From positions 1-28,907 of the forward strand of contig JALMLS010000616.1 in NCBI GenBank assembly GCA_038496445.1: a stretch of DNA of 28,907 nt. The letters run 5' to 3'. Both the position numbers and the translations under genes were made by a program. This DNA is from Trichosphaerium sp. ATCC 40318 (lineage: Eukaryota; Discosea; Flabellinia; Trichosidae). Below are positions 1-10,337 of this stretch, piece after piece (position 1 is the first letter of the stretch; each line of letters begins with the position of its first letter). The notes beneath the pieces were generated by a model. The model worked only from the letters and a program-made list of their open reading frames with translations, made no database searches and was not told where the DNA came from.

Positions 1-2245
1 CACGTTTCATTATAAAATATAATATCAGCTGTATCATCAACGAACAATACAAGAACCTATGAACAAAGTGGGAAAAGAGAAGAAGGAAGCTGGCCGTTGA
101 AAAAATAATGTAAAAAGAAGAACAAACAGAGTTTAGCTTAAGTACGTACTGTCACTACGCACTCAACTGGATCAAAAGTAGCTGTAATCTTCTTCATAGC
201 GGTTTCTTTTAATACAGCAGTTGTATATGTTGGTGCGAGGAACATTCCAGAAGTATCCTAGCGTCATAAAGTTAGAACCAACAAAGGTTTCACTTTGTAT
301 TGTAAATTGTTTTGACGTACACTGTAAGCACGTATTGTTACTTCTGATGGAGTATCCACATACACAATTAATAAATCTGCGTTTATCGCTGTTTCCATTG
401 CAATAATAGCAGATACTTCAGATTCAAGTGTGGGTATACTTAACGTAATATTTGTACTTGATGAAAAAGGTTCTTGATCACTGGAGCAATTTACTAATGA
501 CTTGAAAAGATATAGCAGCTTGTCAACACCATTAGGTTCAATAGTGTATAATGTATCATTAATGGATGTAGTAGATATACTGTTTATATTTATTGATGCT
601 ACAACACCTGATAGGGTGTTTGCATGAGCGAGAAAACCATCACCAAAAACCTTTTCGAACTAGGTTAGCATTGTCGCAGAGTAAAGCAAATTGTTTTTTT
701 TTGGTCTTTATCCTTGTTAGTCTACGATAAAAGGATGCCCATCAACTCATAAACTCTTCGGGAGCGTGTAATTGTAGGGTTGTTTTTTATTGCAAAGATT
801 AAAAAAGAAGTTGAACAATCAACTATTTTTTCAATAGTAAGTACCTTGGATGTGTTTGCATCTACTTTAGCGTTACCTATGACGTGCTCAACAGCAAGGT
901 CTAGTACTAAAATCTTTACAAAGCATCCAGGGGTATTCATACTGGTTATACTGTACTGGTAGTTAATAGCTGCAATCGCTTAGTAAAACAAAGTTAGTTA
1001 TTTTGTTGGTAAGTTCTTTTAGTACTTCTGTTGAATGTGAGTATCTCAAGCGGGGATCCTTCACTTATTATGTACATATAAGAATCGTCTGAAGGGAATT
1101 CTACGTCAAGAAGAAATCTTTCCTTTCCAGTACCTGTTCAGAATTAAAAAAAGTACAAAAAAAAAACAATGTGGAGTAAAAAACACGCTCTCGTTCTATC
1201 TATAGTATGTGAGCTAAAATGCGCTTATGTAGTATGTAAAATATCAAATTTACAAGACATCTGGTAGAACGAGAGTAGGTAAACTGACAAGCACTTTTTG
1301 AACTCGGAAATTAGAAACCACGTGCTATAGATATTCAATTTTAATAATAACTTACTTTGGAATTCTGCTTTATCAAATGATACGTAGTATGCAATATCAG
1401 GTGTACTAGCTATTACCTCTTCTACATCACCTTCATCTATGACTGACGGCAGCTACGCAATCAATCAGATTTGATTAAAAAAAAAGCAACAAAACGCACA
1501 GTAATGTTGTCCGTTGCACTTATAAACCTGTACGAGAGCATTCCGTTTTCGGCTATGAAAACGAATATTACTTTTCTGTTGCCATGCGCTAGGATTGGTC
1601 CAGTAACAGTGTCGGTAAACCCAACACCGTTGGACGTGCCGTTGAAGAACTCTTTTTGGTTTGTTAGTTGTCTCTTGCTGAACTGACTCAAACAATTTAT
1701 ACGCACTTCTGGGCGAGGCTACATCTATTGACGTGTTGCTTGATCCTATTTTAATCAGATTTGCACAACTACAATTTGGGAACCTTCAAAAGCATAGAAA
1801 TATGATGCAATATCGTTGTAGACGCCGAAAGTAACATCTGCAGCAACTATAGAGTTGAATTGATTTGTAAGTTGGCTGGCGTCTCTAAATACATTGAACT
1901 GCGGGTCTGAAAACATAGCCATAGCGACTAGGTACTGTTGAAATGGTTGCTTTGGAAAACAAACGCTGTACGTGCCAATTACTTGGTTAAGCGCTATAAT
2001 TGCTGTAACCGCTCTGTAAATGGTCATTGATAACCCAACAACGGAGTGGCTTTATTAGCAGGCCAATCCGCGTTTCTTGGATTTGACCTGAAATAGTGAG
2101 TACTATTTTATTTTATCGCTAAGCCTAAGGCCACTCCCAATTTGTAGCATGCACGTGACTTTTTGCACTTATGCTCACGTAAAGTACTCCATAAGGATAC
2201 ACTAATGGTATAGTATAGCTTGCAGAGTTGCAAAAGGCTACCTAT
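1..2245 (-). CDS. Intron-rich extracellular-looking protein, 3' end beyond window
   Basis: I do not recognise the family. Several minus-strand open segments look coding and are joined by plausible introns. The clearest is 148-660: two exons joined across an intron at 258-320 (GTACGT...GCTAG, 63 nt) give a serine/threonine- and asparagine-rich stretch with NITLSIPTLESEVSAIIAME and ADLLIVYVDTPSEVTIRAYS, ending at a GTACGT donor at 147, so the gene continues left of the window. Other segments are 1040-1135 (GKERFLLDVEFPSDDSYMYI), 1530-1700 (HGNRKVIFVFIAENGMLSYR) and 1765-2030 (NDIASYFYAFEGSQIVVVQI). The beta-rich pattern and several N-x-S/T sites suggest secreted or ectodomain sequence; that is inference. 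The start and most exon joins are unresolved, and these segments could belong to more than one gene. A signal-peptide-like stretch near 2390-2420 in another frame (ALILIPQPCTAQQKEAKSRE) may be its N-terminus. Confidence 0.4.
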
Positions 2246-2293
2246 GTTCACAAACCGTCTCGAAAAATCTGGTTTACCTAACACAAAATATCG

Positions 2294-2873
2294 TTATTTC
2301 AGGTCAAATCCCTTGTATGTCTGGAACTTCTGCAAGTTCTGGAAGTTCCCTACTTTTAGCTTCTTTTTGCTGTGCCGTACACGGCTGAGGTATAAGAATA
2401 AGTGCAATTGAAAGAGTATTTTTCTAATTTTGTAAAAGGGCAAAGAGAAGTTAGTAATGAAATTCCGGAATGTTTCAGGTAAAATATGAAGAAAAGTATA
2501 CGAATGGTTTGGCTTCTCTTTGCAAACGTGTTCGCAGATTTCATTAATTGATTCGCCCTATTTTTTTTATGTTGAAGTTAACATCAATTTTCAGCACACT
2601 GTTGTCCACTACGAAACTGTAGGTTAAGATGACTACTTGTGTACCGTATTGAGAACTGAAAGTATCTCTGCCTAAACGTTGGACAGGTATAGATGACACA
2701 ATGTCCAGCACGTGCCACTGAAATCTGAGATTATTGTTTTAATAAATAGCCTGAGCAAATTTCGCTGATAGGTCATTACAGATGCTAGTATTGATGGGTT
2801 TAACTGCAACAGAGCTTATTCCTAAGCGTTGTGCGATATAGGATAATTTCACTCGAACATTTAAATGGCTCAT
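2294..2873 (-). CDS. Small hypothetical protein
   Basis: No family recognised. An ATG at 2873 lies 6 bp after the stop of the seven-helix gene on the same strand. It opens a coding-like stretch (MSHLNVRVKLSYIAQRLGIS) that appears to continue after an odd junction near 2735 (WHVLDIVSSIPVQRLGRDTF), and then, after a possible GTAGTG...ATAG intron, into GESINEICEHVCKEKPNHSY and an end at the TAA 2294-2296. The first junction has no GT donor; a GC donor would be needed, so that part of the model is weak. No membrane segment or motif stands out. It could instead be several exons of the neighbouring extracellular protein. The close spacing to the upstream stop argues either for very compact genes or for a wrong start. 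Confidence 0.33.
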
Positions 2874-2879
2874 ATACTT

Positions 2880-4231
2880 TTATTGTGTCCTTGCTATATT
2901 GTACCGGCCTTCAAGGGAATTCGTAGATACATACGATAATCCAGAATACGTAAAGTCATCCCTTCTAGCTTTATGCGTACTCCAGAATTGCATCAATCCA
3001 TCAGTGCAACATAATCCCCATTCTCCTATTCTTATACCGCATTGGAATATGAAAGATAAAATCAACACGTGTTTGTCACTTCCTTGTGATAGAACCTTGA
3101 CTGTGCTCCTTATTGATAGTAATATCAGCGTTACTACGCCACATATAGCAAAGAAACAACCAAGTACAAGAAAGACAAATAACTAAAAGGGTGATAAGGA
3201 CAACAAAAAAGTGAGCTTAGTTAGTCCGTACTTTTCTAACGATTGACATTGATTGTGGTGGCTTTTCTTTAAACTGCAGTGGTATACACATAACCTTCAA
3301 AGCAACGAATCCTCCCATCAAAATGCATATACCTACATACAGTGCTGTAATACCATAGTTGATGGAATTCACTAGTTTAACTTCTGGTATTGATACTTGT
3401 AAAATATAAAAAGCAAGTTCAGAGCCAGTGATGCAGATGCACATGAAGAGAAATACTCCAGCTAAAACAGTAAAAAAGCCAAACTTCTCATTATAGAGTT
3501 CATGGAGCGCAAAAGAATAACGTGCCAAACCAAGCAGCCAGGTAGAAAACCTTCAAAAAAGTACATCAATTTGGTTAAATGAGTATTAGTTTTCGTTTCG
3601 CACAACATCACAAAGCCATCAAAGAAGTTGACTTGATGATAATGGTGCGCCAAGTAATACAATGCTATTGAATTTTAAGAACTTACACAAGAGAAACCCC
3701 TAAACCTTGAAGAATTGCGTCAACATAGAACGGAATAATGTGGTTTAATGAGAAGGGATCAGATCCAAACCATACTACTCTGACTAGATAATAAAGTGTC
3801 ACAAATCATCATGTCGCGTATAAATAGACTATCACGTGACTTTAAAAGTAAAGGTACCGATTATTGCGCCAAAGATTGTTGAAAATTGTATCACGTGCAA
3901 TAAAGTCAAGTTTAGAGGTCTACGCGCGTAGAGAAACCCAGAAATGACGAAAAAGAATATTCCCCACAGAGATGCACCAATAATTTGGAATGAAAGGATG
4001 TAATGTTTACCTAGCACATCAGATATACTTAATTGGCAATCAGCACCTAAAGCGGATAGTATTAAATACGAAATAGTACGAAATGATTATAGGTTGTCAA
4101 AAAACAACAAAAACCTTCTTTTTGGTTCTTGGTGTTCGTTAACTAACGTAGTGATGATCACGTGATTTTTTTTTTTGATTTTATTTATCGGCCGTACCAG
4201 TGAAGAATTCAAAGCAAACACATTCATTCAT
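2880..4231 (-). CDS. Seven-transmembrane protein (THH1/TOM1-like, tentative)
   Basis: Six exons (4231-4198, 4046-3858, 3783-3706, 3664-3604, 3550-3232, 3182-2880) join in frame to 327 residues; every intron is GT..AG and 41-151 nt long. The product has seven clear hydrophobic helices: HYILSFQIIGASLWGIFFFV; LTLLHVIQFSTIFGAIIVRV; FYVDAILQALYYLAHHY; FGFFTVLAGVFLFMCICITG; GITALYVGICILMGGFVALK; LFVFLVLGCFFAICGVVTLI; and HVLILSFIFQCGIRIGEWG. A short cysteine-containing N-terminus precedes helix 1, and a hydrophilic tail of about 40 residues follows helix 7. The R-x-V-W-F-x-S-D-P element after helix 2 recalls the THH1/TOM1/GPR137 group of seven-helix membrane proteins, but I cannot confirm the family; a divergent GPCR is possible. 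The first and second introns each carry a CACGTG hexamer (4159 and 3833). Confidence 0.8.
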
Positions 4232-4410
4232 AGAGTTATTAAATCCGTTACCATTGCAGTTCATTGTAAAACGCAACGTTTTGTTTGTTTTACAGCGCTT
4301 AACTGTATTAAGTACATTTCAAGTAAAACCAGTTTGCACCATAACCTTTGATTGTTAGTGCGTGTGCGTTTACAACATTAGAAGACAAAAATTAACTAGG
4401 ACAGAGTCCA

Positions 4411-5170
4411 ATGGCGGTAAGACGCAACAATATCGCTTTAATCAGGTATCATTCTAATTGTACTAGGTTCCTTCTTCAGATTTAGACACTTGCTTACTTT
4501 TAAAGCTTCCGGTGGAGGTACATCATTGTATTATGGATTTAGACTTAAAAACGTATCTAAAATGGCCTATACTATCAAAATACAGCGCAACAACATCAAG
4601 GTTTGATAAGGATTTGAAAAAACACGGGAAATGGCTAAATATAGAATGGTTCGCTGAAGTTCGTATTAATTTATCCCAACTCCCTATGTTTTTGCGAAAG
4701 AACAGAGAAGTATTGATCAAAGCTTACTGGAGTCATGGAGAACTTTCTGGAAATTATACAAAGTGGTATGCCAATGGTAACTTGGAGCTACAAGGACAGT
4801 TTGTGAACGGTAAAAGGCATGGTGAGTTCAAACGTTGGATTCGCAGGGGTGACTTATATTCTGTATCATGTTATGTAAACGGAGAAAAGGTAGAGTACAA
4901 ACAATGGATTAAACGCAAGCTATTTGAGCACTCATTTTATAAAAAAGATAAGCTAGAAGGAGAGCATAAGACTTGGCATACTAATGGCCAGTTGCAGGTA
5001 AATGTTGTTTTGTTTTTTAAACTCAACTTTTATTGAAGGTGCACTGCTTTTTTGCCAAAGGCCAACGGAATGGACTGTATAAGCGATGGAATAAAAAAGG
5101 CGAATTGACTAACATGGAGACTTATGATAATGGTACAAAGGTGGTTGACAACTTTGTAAAAACACAATAG
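4411..5170 (+). CDS. F-box protein with MORN_2-type repeats
   Basis: Three exons (4411-4416, 4467-4997, 5039-5170) encode 222 residues; introns are 50 and 41 nt, both phase 0. The first exon is only ATG GCG before a GTAAG donor. Residues ~12-35 form an F-box-like start (LLLKLPVEVHHCIMDLDLKT, then a WPILSKYS helix). From ~80 to 215 there are about five repeats of the form G-x-Y-x-x-W-Y-x-N-G-x-L-x-x-x-G-x-F-x-N-G-K-x-x-G, e.g. GNYTKWYANGNLELQGQFVN and GEHKTWHTNGQLQ, which match the MORN_2 (YwqK-type) repeat rather than classical MORN. F-box proteins usually bring substrates to SCF ubiquitin ligases; here the MORN_2 block would be the substrate- or membrane-binding part (inference). It is divergent from the minus-strand seven-helix gene, with 179 bp between the two starts. 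Confidence 0.83.
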
Positions 5171-5532
5171 AAACACTTTTTCAACAATTTTGTTGTACAG
5201 CTATCTTTTGCTTTTTATTGGATTGTGCTTGCTATTGTGAAGGTTTAGTACGTGTCAAATTAAAGTAGTTTAATAGCAGCGGCTTTGATACGCTACAATT
5301 GTAGACAGTACATTGCTGTAAACCACGTGGCACCAAACAATAAATCTCCAGGTTGTAATCTTTGTTTTGGTTGCACGTTGGGAAATTAAGTTATTGGATT
5401 GCTTCTTTTTTGTCCTTAACAAACTTATGTATTGTACAACAGAATGGAACGTCTAGCTAAATTTATTTCTTTAAAAGTATCGAATATGAAAATCATTTAC
5501 ACACATTTTGTAATCTCAGGGACGTTTCAGTT
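5171..5532. other. Intergenic stretch
   Basis: About 360 bp between the F-box/MORN_2 gene and the LRR relic. AT-rich with no convincing ORF or splice-supported exon on either strand. It contains one CACGTG at 5324. It should hold the 3' ends of both flanking transcripts, since the two genes converge. Confidence 0.5.
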
Positions 5533-6090
5533 TTAAAAGTCACCAAGCATGGTGCTGCGGCATGCACAGCAGCTATCCGTGGCGTGTTTACAGATGGTAC
5601 AAGCAATCATAGTAACAACCACAACAAGTAATAAAGATATCGTGACTGCTCTTGGTAGTCTTGAACCATCTTCCGTCGTTTCGGAGCACGTGGAAAGTGA
5701 TGAGAATATTCTCATTAAAGTTGAATCTTGGGTAATGGCCAGTAATACTAATACAACGTACCATTTAGAGTGGCACACTTTGTGTTGATTATCGCTGTAC
5801 ACCAATGGAATGTTGCAATTTGGGATGTTTTTGATACGTTTGTGAGTTATATTTCCATTCAAATTAACGCACTCTGAACAGACTTAAGCAAAGTTCCAGT
5901 GGGTAAAGAGAAATCTCCTAAGAAACTTTATGTTTGTAAAAATGTCTCCTTTACCAATCATACAAGAATGAGAATTTGTATATCCAATTAGGAAGGTTGC
6001 CGTCCAAGTTATTAAACGAAAGATCTCTATTATAAAGTTTTTGAAGTGCTGAGAACCTTGGCTATAGTGCACTCTTGTATTTAAAATCAA
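5533..6090 (-). pseudogene. Relic of a plant-type LRR single-pass membrane protein
   Basis: Reading the minus strand, 5990-6060 encodes a plant/SDS22-like LRR motif, DLSFNNLDGNLPNWIYKFSF, followed after a possible 29-nt intron by a fragment GDFSLPTGTLLKSVQSALI. Downstream, in another frame, comes a juxtamembrane-like region (NLNGNITHKRIKNIPNCN) and a single hydrophobic helix AVTISLLLVVVVTMIACTIC with a short cysteine-rich tail ending at 5533. There is no start codon or signal peptide in frame, only about one and a half LRRs remain, and the LRR and membrane parts lie in different frames. That order (LRRs, then TM, then short tail) is the 3' end of an LRR receptor-like protein. I infer a truncated, frame-broken copy; a short gene with introns I failed to place is the alternative. 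Confidence 0.42.
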
Positions 6091-6205
6091 GCTTAATTTT
6101 ATTCAGTACGTATAGAACACAGTAAGTAAATCCTTGGCACCATATCTTATTTTTTTCCATTTGTCTTGATTTAGGAGAGGTTCTAAGTCAACTTCAGACA
6201 AATTT

Positions 6206-8398
6206 CTACATTTCAAGAGACAAAGATGCTACGCAAATCTCATCAGTATTTACCAAAAAAGGTGCACAAAAACCAAGGAAAAAAAGAGAGAAAATAACTT
6301 TAAAAGTTTTATGACATACATTTAACTTTGGTAGTGATGCGAATATCGGAACTACTCTAGGTACTAAATCCTTTATCCTTATGTCCAAAGTTGTCAAACT
6401 TGTAAGATGGGAGAGCCTAGACACGAAGTTATGAAACAAACTAAAAAAAGGACAGCTGTTCATGAATCTTTACCTCACCACACTTCTGTGAGTAATCTCA
6501 GGTGAGCTAAATATTTGCAACATCTCTAGTGTATCCTTACACTTTCCAGAAACAAAGTTACATAATCCCTAACAATAAAATTTATGAGAAAATGAACTAG
6601 TCTTTAAAGTAAAGATGCACCTTATCTGTTACACCACATTCAGCAATTAAAATCTTTTTAAGAGCAGGGAGTCGTCCAAGATAAGCAATACCTTCATCTC
6701 CAGCGTTTGTACGCCATATATTAAGATTATTTAGAGTATGTATTTCACAAAGATGCTTGCATCCTTCAGGTCCTAAATTGCTCACAGCTCTCAAACTAAG
6801 AACTCGTAGATTCCGGCAGGATTTCAATTCTGCAACACCCAAGTCTCCAAAACTGGTATCGGCCAAGTTCAGGTTGGTCAGATTTACCCATGATGTAATT
6901 ATATCACTACTGTCCTCTATAACCAATTATGTTAATGTTTCATCGAAAAAATGAAGGAGAAAGGCAACGTAATGTACCAGTTAAGTTACAACAAGATACA
7001 TCGACCCGTTCTAGTTTTCCAATGGATCGAAACGGTTTTAACTCTTTATCACCCATATGCCGTTCCCTGGTCGGTCCTGGATTAAGAAAGGGTTGTACTC
7101 CAACACTTGCTGAGAATACTTTAAGGTGCTTAAAAAAAGTCAACAGAAATAAAGAGTATGAGGTGAGTTGTCCTTATTTTGTACCTTCAAGCGTGACATG
7201 TGTTCATAAGCTTCAACACCGCGGATAGGTGCATTCATAATATCCAGTGATGTCAGATTTGTAAGGACTTTTGTCAAAGCAAGGAAACCAATGTTACCAC
7301 AAGCAGTTTGACAGAGTGTTATGTACTGCAAGTTGGTTAAACTTGTCAAGTGAATAACAGTGTTGTCGTCAACACTTGTGCTGTTAAAAAGCGATAACTT
7401 GGTGAGATTAATTAATTCCGCAACAACAGAAAGACCTATAACAACATCATTAATCCACAAAAACAGAACCAAGACAACACAAACTTTCTGTTGGTTTTTT
7501 TTTTTTCGTACCATAATCATCGGATAATGACTCAGAAAGAACCAACGAAGTTATTTGTGTAAGAGGTTTAAGACACTGAAGTACTTTACTATTTGTTTCT
7601 TTTAGTTCCAAACTCAACGAAGTTATATTAGTGCAACACTCAAGAGGTTTTAAAGCATCGTAAGGTACACGCCATTGTACTAAAAAAAAGTTAACAAACC
7701 AGTTTATGAATGTATGTTTCACCATTTGATACTTTGAGCTCCTGTAAGTTTGTTAAGTTTTTCAGGAAACCAAAATCAATAGATTCAATATGCATATAAC
7801 GAAGTGTCAACTTTGTAAGTGATACCAAGTGTGAAAGCGCTTGACAATTTAACGTTTTCACAACCTACAAAAAAAACCCTTTAAGAATCTCATAGGAGGC
7901 ATAAAATCTGTCACCTTTGGCGGTTTAAGATTGCTATCAAAATACTGTCCGCTTTCAGCTCGAATAATTAATTCTTTCAGCTTTGTAAAACTACCCAATG
8001 GCTTCACATCAACAAAAGGTGAATCGCCAAATGTCTTTGCAAACCACACAAGTGACAGACTTGTCAAGTACTTTGAAGCGTGTTTAAGTCTATATAAAGC
8101 CTTTGTTACATCTAAAATACGTATTACAAGCTTTAAGGGTGAGGTTGTGGTTCTCTGAACAAAAAAAAGCAAGCACGTGACAAAATGTTGTTTACTTTAC
8201 GATGAGTACCTTTCGAATTGTAGACGCCTTCTAAGCGTTTGAGGTCGAGACAAAGCTCGCTGGGATTAAATAGGTGTAAATGGCAAAGCTCTAGCTTACG
8301 ATGGCGAGCTAGTAACGTTATAACTTGCTCCTATAAAATAGTTACAATTGTTTGACAATGTTGCCTCTTACTTGTACACCAAACGCCAGATTAGACAT
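6206..8398 (-). CDS. Leucine-rich repeat protein (11 exons)
   Basis: Eleven exons join in frame to 544 residues: 8398-8372, 8330-8196, 8154-7915, 7864-7723, 7679-7512, 7435-7185, 7128-6978, 6916-6621, 6568-6474, 6416-6320, 6238-6206. All introns are GT..AG and about 40-85 nt. The body from ~residue 75 on is made of LRRs such as LVSLTKLTLRYMHIESIDFG, LINLTKLSLFNSTSVDDNTV, LTNLTSLDIMNAPIRGVEAY, WVNLTNLNLADTSFGDLGVA and TLNNLNIWRTNAGDEGIAYL, with spacings near the 24-26 residues of the RNI/cysteine-containing class. There is no signal peptide or membrane helix, so the protein should be intracellular, a protein-protein interaction scaffold. The N-terminal ~60 residues (EQVITLLARHRKLELCHLHL) resemble the helical lead-in of ZYG11- or F-box-type LRR adaptors, but no clear F-box is visible. 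The last intron and the 3' end are the least certain; an alternative end is the TGA at 6103. Confidence 0.8.
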
Positions 8399-8481
8399 AT
8401 CAATGCCGTATTTAACGCACGCAAGCGCTGATAACCGAAATAAGCTTGAAGGCTGCCAGGATGCTGGTAAGACAAGTCAAC

Positions 8482-8954
8482 TTAACGCTCTAAGAGTTTT
8501 ATGCGAATTTTTCGAAACGGACCTCTTGATGGAACAGACAGCAGCAAACTTTTTGGAATGTCTAATGGGAGTAATTCTTGAGCGTTTATGTGCATATAAC
8601 GCATAATGTAGCGAAACAGTACATATTCGTCAACATTTAAGTGTAAATCGTTATCTATGTCCGCCATGCTCCTGTACATACAATGTTATAACGTATGGGC
8701 CAATCTACTACTAACCACAGGTTTTTTAACGTTTCTGGGTTAGAAGGTTGCTCTGAAGATATGAGCGAATCATCCACGCCGTTTATATACTCTGAGTACT
8801 CTCGAAATGATAATAGCCCGTATTCATCATTTGTAATTTGAACAAACTCTTTAACATACTGTATTCGCAACGGCTTAGATATTGTGGCGTTGTTCATACA
8901 CTTCGAAGTAGTTTTGGTTAAACATGGTTTTTTTTCTGACTTATTTTGACCCAT
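8482..8954 (-). CDS. Small EH (EPS15-homology) domain protein
   Basis: Two exons (8954-8716 and 8671-8482) joined across a 44-nt GT..AG intron give 142 residues. The splice creates the EH-domain signature L-K-N-L-W-S-M-A-D-I-D-N-D-L-H-L-N-V-D-E-Y: the conserved tryptophan/alanine-aspartate helix end followed by an EF-hand loop, then a helix and LPLDIPKSLLLSVPS, which matches the usual LP-x-x-L-P-x-x-L-x-P ending. A degenerate first EF-hand (VQITNDEYGLLSFREYSEYI) precedes it. EH domains bind NPF motifs in endocytic proteins; this protein is little more than the domain, without the ATPase, coiled coil or UIM of EPS15/EHD families. Its ATG shares the palindrome CATG (8952-8955) with the ATG of an opposite ORF. 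High confidence in the domain; the exact start is the first ATG of the ORF. Confidence 0.82.
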
Positions 8955-9399
8955 GTGCCGGATCAGTCACATGTCAACTAATTTTACTATCCACAACTTT
9001 GAGTTACTACCCAGAAAGTTTAATCAAGCATCCATGAACTTACTGCAACACGAAGATATTGTAAAGGAGTTCTGCCATCACTTGTCAACCTTTCAATGGT
9101 GCTTGTACTCTCAATTACAAAGAGCGGACCTTTTTGTTGCCACTATCCAAACCGGTTACCATTCCATGATGCTGGCGCCATTATTGTACAACAGTTCTCA
9201 TGCATTCACAGCTCCTGAATATCTATTCTTCCCAAGTACTAGAAGATTGAGTGAATTATTTGTTGGGCATGTGTTGAGCCTCAGCCTCAATAAACTCAGC
9301 GATCGATTTCCACGTACCACACTGGATTTCCTTTCACTCCATAACAACAAACAAATAGTACACATCAGCTTTATTTTATCACAGGCTTACATTTTCTAA
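8953..9399 (+). CDS. Unrecognised ORF, 148 codons
   Basis: An uninterrupted 148-codon ORF from ATG 8953, or from ATG 8971 (second Met, MSTNFTIHNFELLPRKFNQA). I do not recognise it. Composition is ordinary for a soluble protein, with a leucine-rich end (LFVGHVLSLSLNKLSDRFPR) and no signal peptide or membrane helix. An ORF this long is unlikely by chance at about 37% GC, and the minus strand shows no competing long frame here, which favours a real gene. Against it: its first ATG overlaps the opposite start codon of the EH gene, leaving no room for a 5' leader, and its last 21 bases overlap the end of the minus-strand gene at 9379. Confidence 0.4.
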   Translation: MCRISHMSTNFTIHNFELLPRKFNQASMNLLQHEDIVKEFCHHLSTFQWCLYSQLQRADLFVATIQTGYHSMMLAPLLYNSSHAFTAPEYLFFPSTRRLSELFVGHVLSLSLNKLSDRFPRTTLDFLSLHNNKQIVHISFILSQAYIF

Positions 9400-9939
9400 C
9401 CATTTATGAATGTCAAACTCGTTTATCACATCATCAGCATTAGGCACGTCATCTAATTTTGGATAGTACAAAATAGCAAGCATGAAATCAAGCTCAAGAG
9501 TTTTAAGAAAAGTAATCCAGAGTACCAGATCTTCTTTTGATGCTTTTGTTCCTTCTTTCGTAAATTCTTTTTTTAGCTCCGCTGCAATCATCAGTTCGTC
9601 TGCGAACCGCCTTGCTTTCACTATGTTACTTACAACGTTGGCTTTCTCCGCAGCCGTGTCTCTCTTTACCCCTGGGCCAGAGATAATACTTTCACCTTCT
9701 GGGTACTGTAAACATAGCGTCACTGTGCCGTGGCTTGAGGAATGGTATTGTAGTGTTAATTCTTTCGTAGTTAATTCAACAGTCCTGGAACGACCATCCT
9801 CACGCGTGTAAAGCAATGTACCGCCATTTGCTGCAAAAACAGCTGTCATTCCGATTAGATTAGGCGAAAACTGGTTGTCATCATACTCCTGTTGAGTAAC
9901 GGATACGGCTTTGTTACCAAAAGGATCATTTTTAGCCAT
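9379..9939 (-). CDS. Hypothetical soluble protein, 186 residues
   Basis: Single exon from ATG 9939 to TGA 9379-9381. The first half looks beta-rich (LIGMTAVFAANGGTLLYTRE; TVELTTKELTLQYHSSSHGT), the second half alpha-helical and charged (VVSNIVKARRFADELMIAAE; LKKEFTKEGTKASKEDLVLW) and ends in an acidic stretch. No signal peptide, membrane helix or catalytic motif is visible, and I do not recognise a family. The base composition and uninterrupted frame make it a confident gene of unknown role. An AATAAA on the same strand (9370-9375) lies four bases after the stop, so the 3' UTR would be very short and inside the convergent ORF. Confidence 0.68.
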   Translation of the reverse strand: MAKNDPFGNKAVSVTQQEYDDNQFSPNLIGMTAVFAANGGTLLYTREDGRSRTVELTTKELTLQYHSSSHGTVTLCLQYPEGESIISGPGVKRDTAAEKANVVSNIVKARRFADELMIAAELKKEFTKEGTKASKEDLVLWITFLKTLELDFMLAILYYPKLDDVPNADDVINEFDIHKWLENVSL

Positions 9940-10337
9940 TGTGGTATGTAGCGCAAAGCCTTTGTAATTGTCAAGTGCTTAATTGTGTTTTTAAGTAAGG
10001 TCGTTAAAATATCTTCAGTGAAACCATTTTATCGATTTTGCACAATATTCAGTTTGGGTAGTCACAAAGATGCATCAAAACTTCTACGTTAAAATAACCT
10101 TTTGCCAACATACTACACAGTCCACGTTTGCACTGTAAATCTATCAGTTAGCACATGTTGACTTAGCTACTCATGTTCTTGAACATTCAATGGAGTGCTG
10201 AGCTTTATTAAAAGAGAACCTTACATTTCTGACTTGATACCGTGTTTGCTGACGCTACACTCAACCACTGATTGACGAGCATCATCAATAAGTATCTCAA
10301 ATTTACAAACATCAACAGTGGAAGGTGTTGAATATTG
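9940..10337. other. Gap with in-frame extension of the F-box/LRR gene
   Basis: About 400 bp between the 186-residue gene and the stop of the F-box/LRR gene. The part next to the F-box gene (10221-10337, minus) is open for 38 codons in the same frame as that gene, directly after its TAA, and reads like protein (CKFEILIDDARQSVVECSVS). It ends at a second TAA, and AATAAA follows at 10204-10209. The rest (9940-10200) shows nothing I can call apart from the presumed promoter of the 9939 gene. Confidence 0.4.
10204..10209 (-). terminator. Polyadenylation signal AATAAA of the F-box/LRR gene
   Basis: Minus-strand AATAAA about 130 bp after the F-box/LRR stop but only about 12 bp after the second in-frame stop. 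This is the nearest canonical signal downstream of that gene. Confidence 0.45.

Noticed and set aside
2899-3186. 95-codon plus-strand ORF
   Set aside because: Antisense to exon 6 of the seven-helix gene, which is supported by hydrophobic helices and in-frame splicing.
8352-8606. 84-codon plus-strand ORF
   Set aside because: Overlaps antisense the first exon of the LRR gene and the second exon of the EH gene, both supported by splicing and motifs.
8953-9399. Prophage- or virus-derived gene
   Set aside because: The ORF has no viral hallmark. It is kept only as an unknown ORF.
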